Assembly: GCA_002238525.1 (NCBI GenBank)
Contig: MPMN01000026.1
Coordinates: forward strand, 1 to 37,522
Direction of reading: 5' to 3'
Source of the DNA: Flavobacteriaceae bacterium bin25
GTDB lineage: Bacteria; Bacteroidota; Bacteroidia; Flavobacteriales; Flavobacteriaceae
Length of the DNA stretch: 37,522 nt
Shown piece after piece: positions 19,738 to 30,108 of the stretch. A model generated the notes under the pieces. The model was given only the letters and a program-made list of their open reading frames with translations, ran no database searches and had not been told where the DNA came from. Positions within the stretch are counted from its first letter, which is position 1, and each line of letters opens with the position of its first letter. A program made the translations under genes and the position numbers.

Positions 19738-21635
19738 ATGTCTATAAACAAATTACCCCCCCCCAGAAAAATGAATTAAGTCAAAGCAAAGACCTAATTC
19801 AAGAAAACATCCAAAAATTAAAAACCCTATACCCTGAAATTGTCACTGAAAACAAAATCGATTTTAAAGTTCTCCAAGAGATCCTCGGAGAAGAAATTGA
19901 ACAAGAAGAAGAATACTATCGCTTTACCTGGGCAGGAAAAACCGAAGCAAGGCGTGAAGCTCATAAACCCTCTACTGGTACCCTTCGCCCTGCCAAAGAT
20001 GAAAGTTTGAATTGGGACACTACAAAAAACCTCTACATTGAAGGAGATAATCTCGAAGTATTGAAACTTCTCCAAAAGAGTTATGCAGGAAAAATCAAGA
20101 TGATTTATATCGATCCTCCTTACAACACTGGAAAAGATTTTGTCTATAAAGACAACTATAGGGATAACCTTAAAAATTACCAAGAAATTACAAGTCAAGT
20201 GGATTCCGAAGGGAATAAACTCTCTACCAACTCAGATAGTGACGGACGTTTCCACTCAAACTGGTTAAATATGATTTATCCAAGATTACGATTAGCAAGG
20301 AATCTTTTAAAAGATAATGGGATTATTTATGTCAGTATTGACGATGCTGAATTAGAGAATCTTAAAAAAACTTTAAACGAAGTATTTGGAGAGAGTAATT
20401 TTATTGGTCAAGTTTCAGTTTCGAAAGGAACAACTACCGGTCAAGATGCTAACAAAATAGGAAGTAGTGTTGATTTTCTTCTTATCTATTCGAAAAACTA
20501 TCATTCAATAGGACTAAAAGGACTTCCCATGTCGAAAAAGGATATAAAAAGATTCACTTATGAAGATGAAAAAGGGAAGTATAGTATTCTACAATTTCGA
20601 AAAACAGGAAGCAACGATAGAAAAGAAGATGCACCAAATCTTTATTACAGCATCTCAGATCCTGAAGGTAATGATGTGTTTCCAAAGGGACCTGGCGACG
20701 AGTATGAAAGCTGTTGGCGTGCTTCAAGAGAAACTTACAAAAAATGGACTGACAGTAATTTGATATTTTGGAAAAGGGATTCTGATAATGTATTCAAACC
20801 TTATGTGAAATACTATTTGGAAGGAAGAACAAAACAAATTCCAAGTTTGTGGAATGATATCCAAGGGAACAAAAAAGCATCTTTAACAATCAAAGAATTA
20901 TTTAAATCCAAAGTGTTTGATTATCCAAAACCAGTTGAGTTAATCAATCGAATTATTAGAATATCAAATCCTAAAAAGGGAGATATTTTATTAGACTTCT
21001 TTGCAGGCTCATCCACATCTGCTCAATCACTTGTTGAATTCAATTTTAAGTCCGAGTTGAATTTAAAATTTATACAGGTTCAATTTCCAGAAAAAACAGA
21101 TGAAAAAAGTGAAGCTTTCAAAGCTGGATATAAAACAATAGCAGAAATAGGCAAAGAACGGATCCGTAGAGTAGTCAAAAAAATAAAAGAAGAACACCCT
21201 ATAATATCTAAAGAACTAGACTTGGGGTTTAAGGTCTTTAAACTTGATAGTTCCAACATCAAAAGTTGGGGTGGTAATCCTGATAATGTGGAAACAAGTC
21301 TACTAGATACGGTGGAAAATATTAAACCTAACCGCACTGAAGAAGATGTGCTGTATGAAATCCTCTTAAAATCAGGACTTGATTTAACCTTACCCATTGA
21401 AGAAAGAAATATCGAAGGCAAAAAGGTATTCAACATTGGATTAGGAGCTTTGTTTATTTGCTTAGCAGATAATATCACCAGAAATGTAGCAGAAGGAATT
21501 GGACAATGGAAAAAGGAATGCAATCCTGAAATTTGTAGAGTTGTATTCAAAGACAATGGATTTTCAGATATAGAAAAGACCAACTCAGTCCAAACCTTAA
21601 AAAGGTTTGGTATAGACGAAATAAAAACTATCTAG
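19738..21635 (+). CDS. mod: Mod-7: type III DNA methyltransferase, phase OFF (C9), near-twin of Mod-10
   Basis: ATG 19738, C9, immediate stop; one more C gives 632 residues, the same length as Mod-10. The recognition region (FIGQVSVSKGTTTGQDANK ... SLWNDIQGNKKASLTIKE) belongs to one type found only in these two copies. Motif I is LDFFAGSSTSAQS. Relative to Mod-10, differences cluster at 20605-20760, where several residues change within about 50 (SNDRKE to SGDRRE, KGPGDEYESC to MGPGSEYESR, DSN to DGD). Most of the rest of the first two thirds is identical. RNVAEG in the C-terminal block (RKVAEG elsewhere) is a private change. Confidence 0.85.
19756..19764 (+). repeat. Poly-C tract of mod-7 (C9, OFF)
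   Basis: Nine Cs followed by AGAAAAATGAATTAA; the start frame ends at TAA. The same length is found in its twin mod-10. Confidence 0.9.
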
Positions 21636-21911
21636 CTGGTTAATCAACTATAGAGCAAAATGAAAATACAACTTGACAGTCATTTTACATGCCAACTGAA
21701 TACACATCCTTACTTATTTATTTTTCATTCTACTAGACATTATTGTAATCAAGCAGAACATTTATTATAAGTTGAGTAAATTGGAGTTTAAATAATCGAA
21801 TTAAGAATTCCATTAAAAAAACAAAAAGCCAATTAAACATACGAACAGCACTAAACAAGAAATATATATGCGAAAACAAGCAATTAAACCGATATAAAAC
21901 ACTTTAAGTCA
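21636..21911 (+). repeat. Spacer before mod-8: res/DUF4391 fossil
   Basis: This 276-bp spacer has an ATG at 21660 reading MKIQLDSHFTCQL, a Res-like N terminus, but has lost the AAGAAAAA...CTAATTTTA middle. The DUF4391-like half is intact in outline. It is most similar to the spacer before mod-10. Confidence 0.7.
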
Positions 21912-23839
21912 ATGTCTACAAACGAATTACCCCCCCCCAGAAAAATGAATTAAGTCGAAGCAAAGACCTGATTCAAGAAAACATCCAAAAATTAAAAACC
22001 TTATTTCCTGAAATTGTTACCGAAAACAAAATCGATTTTAAAGTTCTCCAAGAGATCCTCGGAGAAGAAATTGAACAAGAAGAAGAATACTATCGCTTTA
22101 CCTGGGCAGGAAAGACCGAAGCAAGGCGTGAGGCACATAAACCCTCTACAGGTACCCTTCGCCCTGCCAAAAAAGAAAGTTTGGATTGGAACAATACAAA
22201 AAACCTCTACATCGAAGGAGATAATCTGGAAGTATTGAAACTTCTCCAGAAGAGTTATGCAGGAAAAATTAAGATGATTTATATTGACCCTCCCTACAAC
22301 ACCGGAAAAGATTTTGTCTATAAAGACAACTACAAGGATAACCTTAAAAATTACCAAGAAGTTACAGGTCAATTGGATTCCAAAGGAAATAAACTATCTA
22401 CCAACTCAAATAGTGATGGACGCTTCCACTCGAATTGGTTAAATATGATGTATCCAAGATTGAGATTAGCAAGGAATCTATTAACAGATGATGGAGTGAT
22501 TTTTATCAGCATTGATGACAATGAAATTGAAAACTTAAAAAAGCTGGGTCATGAAGTTTTCGGAGAATCAAATCATATTGCCACACTCCCAACTATAATG
22601 AATCTTAAAGGGAACAACGACCAATTTGCATTTGCAGGTACACATGAATACACACTAGTTTTCTCAAAGAATATCAATCAGGTAAAAATTAACAGACTTA
22701 GAGTGGATGAAGAAAATTTAAGTGATTGGGAAAAAGACGAGTATGGATATTTTAAATTGGGTGCAAATTTAAAAACTACTGGAATTAACGCTCCCAGAGA
22801 AAAAGCACCAACTTTATTTTTTCCTCTTTATATTGACTCGAGTAATGAATTATCTACAGTCAAGTCTTCATCAAATCAAACAGAAATATTCCCCCTAACG
22901 GATAATCAAGAAATGAGCTGGAGGTGGAGTAAAGAGAAATTTGAATCTGAAAAACATAACCTTGTAATTAAGGGCAATAAAAATGATGGCTTTTCTATTT
23001 ACAAAAAAACAAGGTCTGAGTTTAAAGAATATCCCACCTACAAACCAAAATCATTATTTTACAAGCCAAGTTATAGTAGTAGTAATGGGACAAAAAGAAT
23101 GAAAGAATTATTTGGATCTAGAGTATTTGACTACCCCAAACCATTACAGCTGATTTATGATTTTATAGCAATAGGATGTGCAGATGGTATTGTATTAGAC
23201 TTTTTCTCAGGTTCCGGTACCACATCGGAATCTGTATTTGAATATAACCTAAATACAAATTCAAGGATTAATTTCATCTGTGTTCAACTTCCTGAAATAA
23301 TAAAAGAAAACACAGAAGCATTTAGAATTGGATTTAATTATTTAACTGACATAAGTAAAGAAAGAATCATTAGGTCAGCAAATGATATTAAAGATAAACA
23401 CCCTGAAAAATCTAAAGAAATGGACTTGGGATTCAAAGTCTTCAAGCTTGATAGTTCCAATATCAAAAGTTGGGATGGCAATCCTGATAATGTAGAAACA
23501 ACCCTACTAGATACAGTGGAAAATATTAAGCCAGACCGCACTGAAGAAGATGTGTTGTATGAAATCCTATTGAAATATGGACTGGACCTAACCTTACCCA
23601 TTGAAGAAAAAAACATCGAAGGAAGAAAAGTGTATAATATAGGATTAGGCTCGTTGTTTATTTGCCTTGCTGATAACATCACCAGAAAAGTTGCGGAAGG
23701 TATTGGACAATGGAAAAAAGAATGCAAACCAGAGATTTGTAGAGTAGTCTTTAGAGACAATGGATTTTCAGATGTAGAAAAGACCAACTCTGTAGAGATA
23801 CTAAAGCACTTCAAAATAACGGAAATAAAAAGTATCTAA
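21912..23839 (+). CDS. mod: Mod-8: type III DNA methyltransferase, phase OFF (C9), directly upstream of Res-1
   Basis: ATG 21912, C9, stop; one extra C restores 642 residues. The recognition region runs from HIATLPTIMNLKGNNDQF with THEYTLVFSKN and MSWRWSKEKFESE to SSSNGTKRMKELFG. Motif I is LDFFSGSGTTSES, and divergence continues beyond it (INFICVQLPEIIKENTEAF, SKERIIRSANDIKDKHPEK). The downstream crossover is therefore later than in other copies, near DLGFKVFKLDSSNIKSW. Its TAA is one base before the Res-1 ATG, so Res-1 translation would be coupled to Mod-8. In the OFF state nearly 1.9 kb of this message is untranslated, which might lower Res-1 expression. Confidence 0.85.
21930..21938 (+). 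repeat. Poly-C tract of mod-8 (C9, OFF)
   Basis: Nine Cs followed by AGAAAAATGAATTAA. One more C opens the frame through to the stop next to res1. Confidence 0.9.
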
Positions 23840-23840
23840 T

Positions 23841-26800
23841 ATGAAAATACAATTCGATAGCTCTTTACAATTTCAATTGGATGCTATTAATGCAATAGTA
23901 GATATATTCAAAGGGCAAGAAAAATGCGACACTAATTTTACCGTCTATTCCGCAGAGTTTTTAGACAAAAAACAATCATTATTGTCAGATAATGATATAG
24001 GATATGGCAATCGTTTGACACTTTCAGAAGGGAAATTACTAGAAAATATTCAGCAGATTCAATTAAGTAATGGTCTTAAAACCTCCTCAGCCAATGAATT
24101 TGATCGCCATAAATTAGATTTTACCGTAGAGATGGAAACGGGTACAGGGAAAACTTATGTCTACCTACGCACCATCATGGAAATGTATCGAAAATATGGA
24201 TTCTCCAAACACATCATTGTTGTGCCATCTATCCCCATCAAAGAGGGAGTCTACAAATCATTGCAAATAACCAAAGAACACTTTAGAGGACTATATGACA
24301 ATATCCCCTACAACTTCTTCGTATACGATAGTGGAAAACTCAATGAGGTAAGAGACTTTTCAACCAACGATGGTTTGGAGATTATGGTCATCAATATTGA
24401 TGCGTTTAGTAAAAGTTTTAAAAACCCCTCTGAACCCTCAAAGGCAAACATTATTCACCGTTATAATGATAAATTAGGGTTTAAACCATTGGATTTGATT
24501 GAAAAAACAAACCCTCTTGTATTTATTGATGAGCCTCAAACTACCATGAGCACACCAATTCGTAAAAGAGCAGTAAAAAATCTTAACCCTTTAGCGATTT
24601 TTCGTTATTCAGCAACCCATAGAGAAAAAATCAACCTGATGTACAAATTGGATGCTGTAGATGCCTATGAGCAAAAGTTGGTAAAACAGATTGAGGTTGG
24701 TTCTATACAAGCAGAGGGTGCCCATAGTAAAGCCTACATTAAACTTTTGGAAGTTATTCTAGGCAATGGTCTTCCCAAAGCAAAAATTCAAGTTGATGTC
24801 TTCGTAAAAGGAAAAATAAAACGGAAATCTATTACAGTTCGTCAAAATGATGATTTAGAGCAAATAACCAATCGAACAGAATACCAAGGGTACATCATCA
24901 AGGATATCTATGGAAAAGAAGGAAAAGAATTTATAGATTTTACAAGCAATGAGCAATACATCAAATTGGGACAATCTATTGGAAGTGTTGACGAATTAGA
25001 AGTCAAAACCAATTTGATATCCAAAACTATAGAAGAACATCTGGACAAAGAAAAAGTACTCAATCCAAAAGGAATAAAAGTTTTGAGTTTGTTTTTTGTT
25101 GATAAAGTTGCCAATTATCGCAAATATGACGAAGAAGGAAATCAAGTCAATGGACAATATGCGGACATATTTGAGAAAAAATACACTGAGTTGATCCGCA
25201 AACCTAAATACAAGGGACTATTTCCATCACTACATGATCATGAAATGGACGCTTCATTAGTACATAACGGATATTTTTCAATAGATAAAAGGAGTAAGAA
25301 AAGTAATTCCAAGGAAAAGTTTGAATATTTTAAGGATACAAGGGGGGATACGAAAGTCGATGAGAACACTTACAATCTAATCATGCGAGATAAAGAGAAA
25401 TTGTTGAGTTTTGATTCTAAACTTCGTTTTATATTCTCCCACTCAGCATTAAAAGAAGGTTGGGACAACCCAAATGTATTCCAGATATGTACCCTGAGAG
25501 ATCGCGGAAATTCACCAATAACACCAAGACAGCAAATTGGTCGTGGACTCCGTCTGTGTGTCAATCAAAATGGCAATCGTGTCTATGGACATGAAGTAAA
25601 CACTCTTTCAGTAATGGCAACAGAATCCTATCATGATTTTGCTGAACAACTACAAAAAGAAATTGAAGCAGAAACAGGAATCAAGTTTGGGTTTATTGAA
25701 ATACACTCATTTGCCGATGTGGTGGTGGAAATAGATGAAGGACATACCACCTTATTGGGACAAGATAAATCTAGTCAGTTATACGGCCATTTGATACATA
25801 ATAAATATCTAGACAAACAAGGGAAAGTTCAAGATAATCTTCGATTAAAACTCAATGAAGGAACATTACAAATCCCTGAAGATATCGCAAACCAACCCCA
25901 TATTATCAAACAAATTTTAACCAAACTAAAAAGTGCTGCAGGAAAACTAGAAATCAAGGATAAGGCGCAAAAGAGATATGTTCAAGTTAATGAGCAAGTA
26001 TTAGATAGTGAAGATTTTAGATTGTTGTGGGAAAAAGTCAAGTACAAGACTACTTTCTCCGTTAATTTTGATTCTTCTTCACTAATTGAAAAATGTATCG
26101 AATCTATTGATCGAAATTTGAAAATTAAAAGAGGGAAGCTGCACTATACGAAATCAACTTTGATGATTAGTAAAGGAGGGGTTGAGGCAGATGAACAATC
26201 TACGCAGATTGAAACTTCCAACCTGAATTTTGCTGTTGATTCTCTACCAGATATTGTCGGATATCTTCAAAACGAGACACAACTCACCCGAAAGACTATC
26301 GTTGAAATTCTTATAGGATGCAGAAAACTTGACTATTTCAAAATCAACCCACAAAAGTTTATAGAAGGATGTATAGATATCATCAATGATGAAATGCGTT
26401 TACATATTGTTGATGGAATCAAATACCAGAAAATTGGAAAAGATAAATTCTATAGTCAAGAACTCTTTAAAAATGAGGAACTTTATGGGTATTTAAAAAA
26501 AAATCTAGCAGAAAGTTCAAAATCACCTTATGATTACGTGATTTACGATTCTGACACAGAATCGAGATTTTCCAAAGAATTAGAACGAAATAAAAATATT
26601 TCCGTTTATGCTAAACTTCCGATGTGGTTTAAGATTGACACACCTTTAGGGTCATATAATCCAGACTGGGTGGTCAGTTGGAAACAGAATGATGAAGAAA
26701 AACTTTATTTCGTTGTGGAAAGTAAAGCAAGTGCTTCAGTCTTAGATCTCAGACCAAGAGAATCATCTAAAATCAAATGCGGGAAACAGCATTTTGAAGC

Positions 26801-26858
26801 TTTAGGTTCAAGGCTTGAAGTAGCAACTGATTTTAGAAATTTTTTGAATCTCGTGTGA
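23841..26858 (+). CDS. res: Res-1: type III restriction endonuclease subunit
   Basis: This 1005-residue Res subunit is an SF2 ATPase/translocase with METGTGKT at 98-105 (Walker A), FIDEPQ with DEPQ at 230-233 (motif II), RYSATHREK (motif III), and HSALKEGWDNPNVFQ and PRQQIGRGLRL (motif VI). The C-terminal PD-(D/E)xK nuclease has YNPDW with D942, and E960-S-K962. All key residues of the family are present and length is usual. Known of the family: Res needs Mod to find a site and cuts when two unmodified head-to-head sites are engaged. It starts one base after the Mod-8 stop. With several Mods and no other Res nearby, it may serve whichever Mod is ON; that is inference. Confidence 0.92.
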   Translation: MKIQFDSSLQFQLDAINAIVDIFKGQEKCDTNFTVYSAEFLDKKQSLLSDNDIGYGNRLTLSEGKLLENIQQIQLSNGLKTSSANEFDRHKLDFTVEMETGTGKTYVYLRTIMEMYRKYGFSKHIIVVPSIPIKEGVYKSLQITKEHFRGLYDNIPYNFFVYDSGKLNEVRDFSTNDGLEIMVINIDAFSKSFKNPSEPSKANIIHRYNDKLGFKPLDLIEKTNPLVFIDEPQTTMSTPIRKRAVKNLNPLAIFRYSATHREKINLMYKLDAVDAYEQKLVKQIEVGSIQAEGAHSKAYIKLLEVILGNGLPKAKIQVDVFVKGKIKRKSITVRQNDDLEQITNRTEYQGYIIKDIYGKEGKEFIDFTSNEQYIKLGQSIGSVDELEVKTNLISKTIEEHLDKEKVLNPKGIKVLSLFFVDKVANYRKYDEEGNQVNGQYADIFEKKYTELIRKPKYKGLFPSLHDHEMDASLVHNGYFSIDKRSKKSNSKEKFEYFKDTRGDTKVDENTYNLIMRDKEKLLSFDSKLRFIFSHSALKEGWDNPNVFQICTLRDRGNSPITPRQQIGRGLRLCVNQNGNRVYGHEVNTLSVMATESYHDFAEQLQKEIEAETGIKFGFIEIHSFADVVVEIDEGHTTLLGQDKSSQLYGHLIHNKYLDKQGKVQDNLRLKLNEGTLQIPEDIANQPHIIKQILTKLKSAAGKLEIKDKAQKRYVQVNEQVLDSEDFRLLWEKVKYKTTFSVNFDSSSLIEKCIESIDRNLKIKRGKLHYTKSTLMISKGGVEADEQSTQIETSNLNFAVDSLPDIVGYLQNETQLTRKTIVEILIGCRKLDYFKINPQKFIEGCIDIINDEMRLHIVDGIKYQKIGKDKFYSQELFKNEELYGYLKKNLAESSKSPYDYVIYDSDTESRFSKELERNKNISVYAKLPMWFKIDTPLGSYNPDWVVSWKQNDEEKLYFVVESKASASVLDLRPRESSKIKCGKQHFEALGSRLEVATDFRNFLNLV

Positions 26859-27150
26859 TTCAGAGAAGATGTTTAACTTACATTTTTTTCATCTGAAGTC
26901 GGCTACCATCATTGTGATACCACCTAGAACTAAATCGTTAGAATAGCAAATCAAAATTTCGTGTAAATAACTTTTGTTTTCTATTGGAACTTAGTTGTGC
27001 ATATATCAAATACAGAATCAGCATTAATGATAAATTTGATAGGAAATCCAGCATTTAAAAACGAAATTCAATTACACATACGAACAGTCCTAAACTTGAA
27101 ATATAAAGGCGAAAACAAGTAATTAAACCGATATAAAACACTTGAAGTCA
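26859..27150 (+). repeat. Spacer between res-1 and the mod-9 relic
   Basis: This 292-bp stretch without a gene begins with sequence I do not recognise. From about 27065 it returns to the DUF4391-like half of the common spacer (ATTACACATACGAACAG ... ATAAAACACTTGAAGTCA). The first half lacks a res fossil, as expected because a complete res lies just upstream. ACTTTAAGTCA has mutated to ACTTGAAGTCA. Confidence 0.6.
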
Positions 27151-27662
27151 ATCTCTATAAACAAATTACCCACCCCCGAAAAATGAATTAAGTCAAAGCA
27201 AAGACCTAGTTAAGAAAACATCCAAAAACTGAAAACCCTATTCCCTGAAATTGTCATGGAAAACAAAATCGATTTTAAGATCTTCAAGAGATTCTCGGAG
27301 AAGAAATTGAGCTGGAAGAAAACTACCGCTTTACCTGGGCGGGAAAGACCGAAGCAAGGCGTGAAGATCATAAACCCTCTACAGGTACCCTTAGCCCTGC
27401 CAAAGAAGAAAGTTTGAATTGGGACAATACTCAAAACCTCTATATCGAAAGAGACAACCTAGAAGTATTGAAACCTCTACATAGGAGTTATGCTGGAAAA
27501 ATCAAGATGATTTATATTGATCCTCCCTACAATACTGGAGATGAGAATTTTGTAGAAGCAAATTTCTTGAACCAAATTACATGGAAATCAACACATAAAA
27601 ATGATCCAAAATATATTGCAATAAATCATGAGTATTCCTTTGTTTATTCTCCGTTAATTTAG
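27151..27662 (+). pseudogene. mod: Mod-9 relic, N-terminal fragment
   Basis: Remnant of a tenth mod copy. The start codon is ATC at 27151 instead of ATG, and the poly-C tract has decayed to CCCACCCCC. Several single-base losses break the frame before the last open stretch at 27414-27662. That stretch holds YIDPPYNTGDENFVEANFLNQ: about 80 codons between DPPYNTG and the FGE segment were deleted in frame. A novel recognition start follows (ITWKSTHKNDPKYIAINHEY), cut off by TAG at 27660-27662. The rest of the gene reappears only as a C-terminal fragment at 30301-30623. It cannot make a methyltransferase but could still donate sequence by recombination. Confidence 0.8.
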
Positions 27663-28114
27663 ACCTCATCCCACATAAGATGCAGTAGAACCGGATCAGT
27701 TTTTTTGGTTACAATATGATTTTGAAGATAAGAGAGTGGATTCGAAAAACGAAGCATAAAGCTGCTAAAAAGTGGCAAGTCAGTAGTGTACGAACCTATT
27801 TGTTTAAAGCTTCAGCGACAATCAGGATCACCAAATCCAGAGTTCATTATTGATTTTCCAAAAGTTTGGTTCATCTGGAATTACTGCATGATTTACTGTT
27901 TTATAAGCCAGTAGCTGACTCTCCCATTAATTGAACCATACATCTTCGAAAAAAGGAGGTCTTCCTTAATGAGAAAGCTATGCTCAAATCATGCAAAATT
28001 TACATGATCTCATGTGCAAAAAGTCCCTTATTGATCAAAAAACAAACTACAGAAGTTAAAATACTAACAAGTACGAAAAAAAATCTCCCTCTTGAAATCT
28101 CAACAAGGAGAGAT

Positions 28115-28132
28115 TCAGATCAAAAGATCTGA
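28115..28132. terminator. Perfect hairpin near the end of the IS fossil
   Basis: TCAGATC-AAAA-GATCTGA is a 7-bp perfect stem with a 4-nt loop, followed by a short T-containing tail rather than a strong U-run. It may be a terminator of the former transposase or simply IS end structure. A second, imperfect stem lies just before it at about 28081-28114. Confidence 0.35.
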
Positions 28133-28137
28133 TTTGA

Positions 28138-28159
28138 TTAGTATGAATAATTCGGGGTA
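28138..28159. repeat. IS1380-like terminal repeat, internal copy
   Basis: TTAGTATGAATAATTCGGGGTA differs at two positions from 397-418 and marks the right border of the IS fossil. The AbiE genes begin about 60 bp further on. Confidence 0.5.
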
Positions 28160-28221
28160 ATCATACTTGAACGAAAAGAGTATTATATTAGAAATTCAAA
28201 TTTTTTGTATTTTTAAAGAAA

Positions 28222-29211
28222 ATGTTTTCGATGACTTTGTCCGAGTATATTCAAGAAAATTTGTCTTTTGCTCGCTATAGTTTTTCAATAGAGGAGTGCT
28301 CTAACCGATTGGGCAAGTCTCTGGGCTCTCTGCGTTCATCTTTGGCCTATCATGTGAAAAAAGGTAATGTAGTCTGTATTCAAAAGGGTTTTTATCTCAT
28401 TATGGACCCCCTACACAAACGTATCGGAAAATTGCCCATAGGGTTGTATATAGACCATTTATTTGGATATGTAAAGAAAGATTATTATATCGGCTTATTT
28501 ACTGCCTCAGCTATTCATGGTGCCAGACATCAGGCAGTCTTTCTGGATTATGTTATGACTAAAGCACCGTATACAGGATTCAAGAATAGGAAATCATATG
28601 ATATCATTTTTCACGCCAGAAGTCATTGGCCACCTCTTGAATTGGAGGAACATAAAAGGAGTAATGTATCCATCTATAGCTCCTATCAGAATGTCGTAAA
28701 GAGAAAAAATCTATGGGTAAAACTTTCTGATTCTGGAACTTATCTAGTTTCTTCTCCCGCCTTGACTGCAGTAGATTTGATTCATTACCAAAACAAATTA
28801 GGAGGTGTCAATAGGATTTTGGCAAACATAGAAGAGTTGTCGGAAAAGATGACCATAGAGGATATAGAGACACTACTCAGTTGGTACCCACAAAAGAGTA
28901 CCCTCAGAAGATTTGGTTTTCTGTTAGAATATCTGATTGGGAAAAACCATACTCTTGTGCTACCGATAAAAAGCCATTTGCTTATCGGTGAACGAGATCA
29001 AACAAGAGAAGAGAACAGGAAAAACCTTTACCCCATTTTACTTACTCCAGATAACAAGACCAAAGCCTCAAATAGAGATCAATATCCCACAGATAGTGAT
29101 GATTTTCCCATGCCGGTGCCAGATAAGTCTACTATTTCAGAACGATTTAATTGGAATATAGACATTAGATTTCCATTGGATAACGATTTGGTAAATAAAA
29201 TGGGCTTGTAA
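28222..29211 (+). CDS. abiEi: AbiEi-family antitoxin of a type IV toxin-antitoxin system
   Basis: This 329-residue protein has an N-terminal winged-helix-like segment (FSIEECSNRLGKSLGSLRSSL...LVKKG-type turn, then GFYLIM). The typical AbiEi core follows: YYIGLFTASAIHGARHQ near residues 92-108, a VKLSDSGTYLVSSPALTAVDLIHY segment, and a C-terminal region ending FNWNIDIRFP. AbiEi proteins repress their operon and block the AbiEii nucleotidyltransferase. The gene lies directly upstream of an AbiEii homologue with a 37-bp gap. ATG 28222 or 28231 could be used. It is inserted between two fragments of a mod pseudogene, next to an IS fossil, so it arrived after the array was formed. Confidence 0.82.
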   Translation: MFSMTLSEYIQENLSFARYSFSIEECSNRLGKSLGSLRSSLAYHVKKGNVVCIQKGFYLIMDPLHKRIGKLPIGLYIDHLFGYVKKDYYIGLFTASAIHGARHQAVFLDYVMTKAPYTGFKNRKSYDIIFHARSHWPPLELEEHKRSNVSIYSSYQNVVKRKNLWVKLSDSGTYLVSSPALTAVDLIHYQNKLGGVNRILANIEELSEKMTIEDIETLLSWYPQKSTLRRFGFLLEYLIGKNHTLVLPIKSHLLIGERDQTREENRKNLYPILLTPDNKTKASNRDQYPTDSDDFPMPVPDKSTISERFNWNIDIRFPLDNDLVNKMGL

Positions 29212-29248
29212 AATAGTGAAAGCTCATTAGTAAATGGGGAATAGAAAG

Positions 29249-30108
29249 ATGATAAACAAGTTAAACGTTTTAGATTGGAAGACTAAGAAGCAGTTCAAGA
29301 CATACGAACAAGCGGAACATGACTTATTGCTTTCCCGTTGTCTAGTTTCTATTTTTCTGACGATTTCCTGAGGAAGAATTTGGCTTTCAAAGGAGGGACT
29401 GCTTTACATCAACTATATGGGCAAATAAAAGTAACACCGATTGTAGGGGATGGATTACATTCCATCGGCGCAAGATTTTCTGAGGATATAGATTTGGTTC
29501 AACTAAAGAGAATTCCAATAGGAGAAATAATGCTCAGAATAAATAAGGTGATAGATTTTTTTGACTTAGACAGAAAAACAAGACATAGTGAATTAGGCTG
29601 GAAATCCTTGCATCCTTATCGTTCTTTTTATTTTGAAGGAGAGAGAAGATTGAAGATAGAAATAAATTGTCGCCAGCATTTCAATGAACTCGGATTGGCA
29701 CATGTACCTTTTAAAATCGACAATCCATGGTTTTCAGGACAGACTATATTGACCACTTATGATTTCAATGAAATTTATGCAGGCAAATTATCTGCGTTTT
29801 ATAATAGGTCTAAGGACAGAGACTTATTTGACTTGTATTATTTCCGTAATCATCCAATGTTTGACATAGATAAGATAGCACAATGTTTTCCACAATATGT
29901 TACTTACTTAAACAGAAAAAACAAGAGAACACCTACCAAAAAACAATTTTTAAGAAATATAGAATTAAAGATGAATGACAGACATTTTGAAGAGGGTATT
30001 TATCCTATTCTGACGAAAAATGTTCAATATAACCAAGGTGAGGCCTTTGATTGGATAAAGGAGGAGTTTTTGTTTGTACTCTATGATGCCCTAAAGAAAA
30101 GATGTTGA
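29249..30108 (+). pseudogene. abiEii: AbiEii/AbiGii-type nucleotidyltransferase toxin, frameshifted at a T5 run
   Basis: The normal start is ATG 29249: MINKLNVLDWKTKKQF...YEQAEHDLLLSRCLVSIF is a typical AbiEii N terminus. At the T5 run 29352-29356 the frame is lost. The continuation, SDDFLRKNLAFKGGTALHQLYG, is in the frame one base back, so a single missing T (T6) would restore 286 residues. The downstream part keeps the nucleotidyltransferase motifs KGGT and RFSEDIDLV, and YAGKLSAFYNRSKDRDLFDL. As sequenced, only a protein from TTG 29338 or a frameshift product could be made. It may be a dead toxin with a living antitoxin, a sequencing error, or a slippage site. AbiEii toxins transfer nucleotides and abort phage infection. 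Confidence 0.75.

Larger units (their letters stand above)
27663..28159 (+). mobile_element. IS1380-like element fossil, 3' end
   Basis: No intact gene lies here. Broken frames around 27690-27890 include DQFFWLQYDF and, in another frame, VRTYLFKASATIRITKSRVHY. The latter resembles the C-terminal end of IS1380 transposases (pattern R-L-K-A-x-x-I-x-x-S-x-R). The stretch ends at 28138-28159 with a sequence matching the terminal repeat of the IS1380 element at the left edge in 20 of 22 positions. The transposase would have been on the plus strand. The 5' part of the element is missing, so the insertion was followed by deletion. Confidence 0.5.

Noticed and set aside
20605-20760. A-rich substitutions between Mod-7 and Mod-10 as a sign of a diversity-generating retroelement
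   Set aside because: Several differences are not at adenines (C to T, C to A, G to T), and I see no reverse transcriptase, template repeat or accessory gene in the window. Ordinary divergence or conversion is enough.
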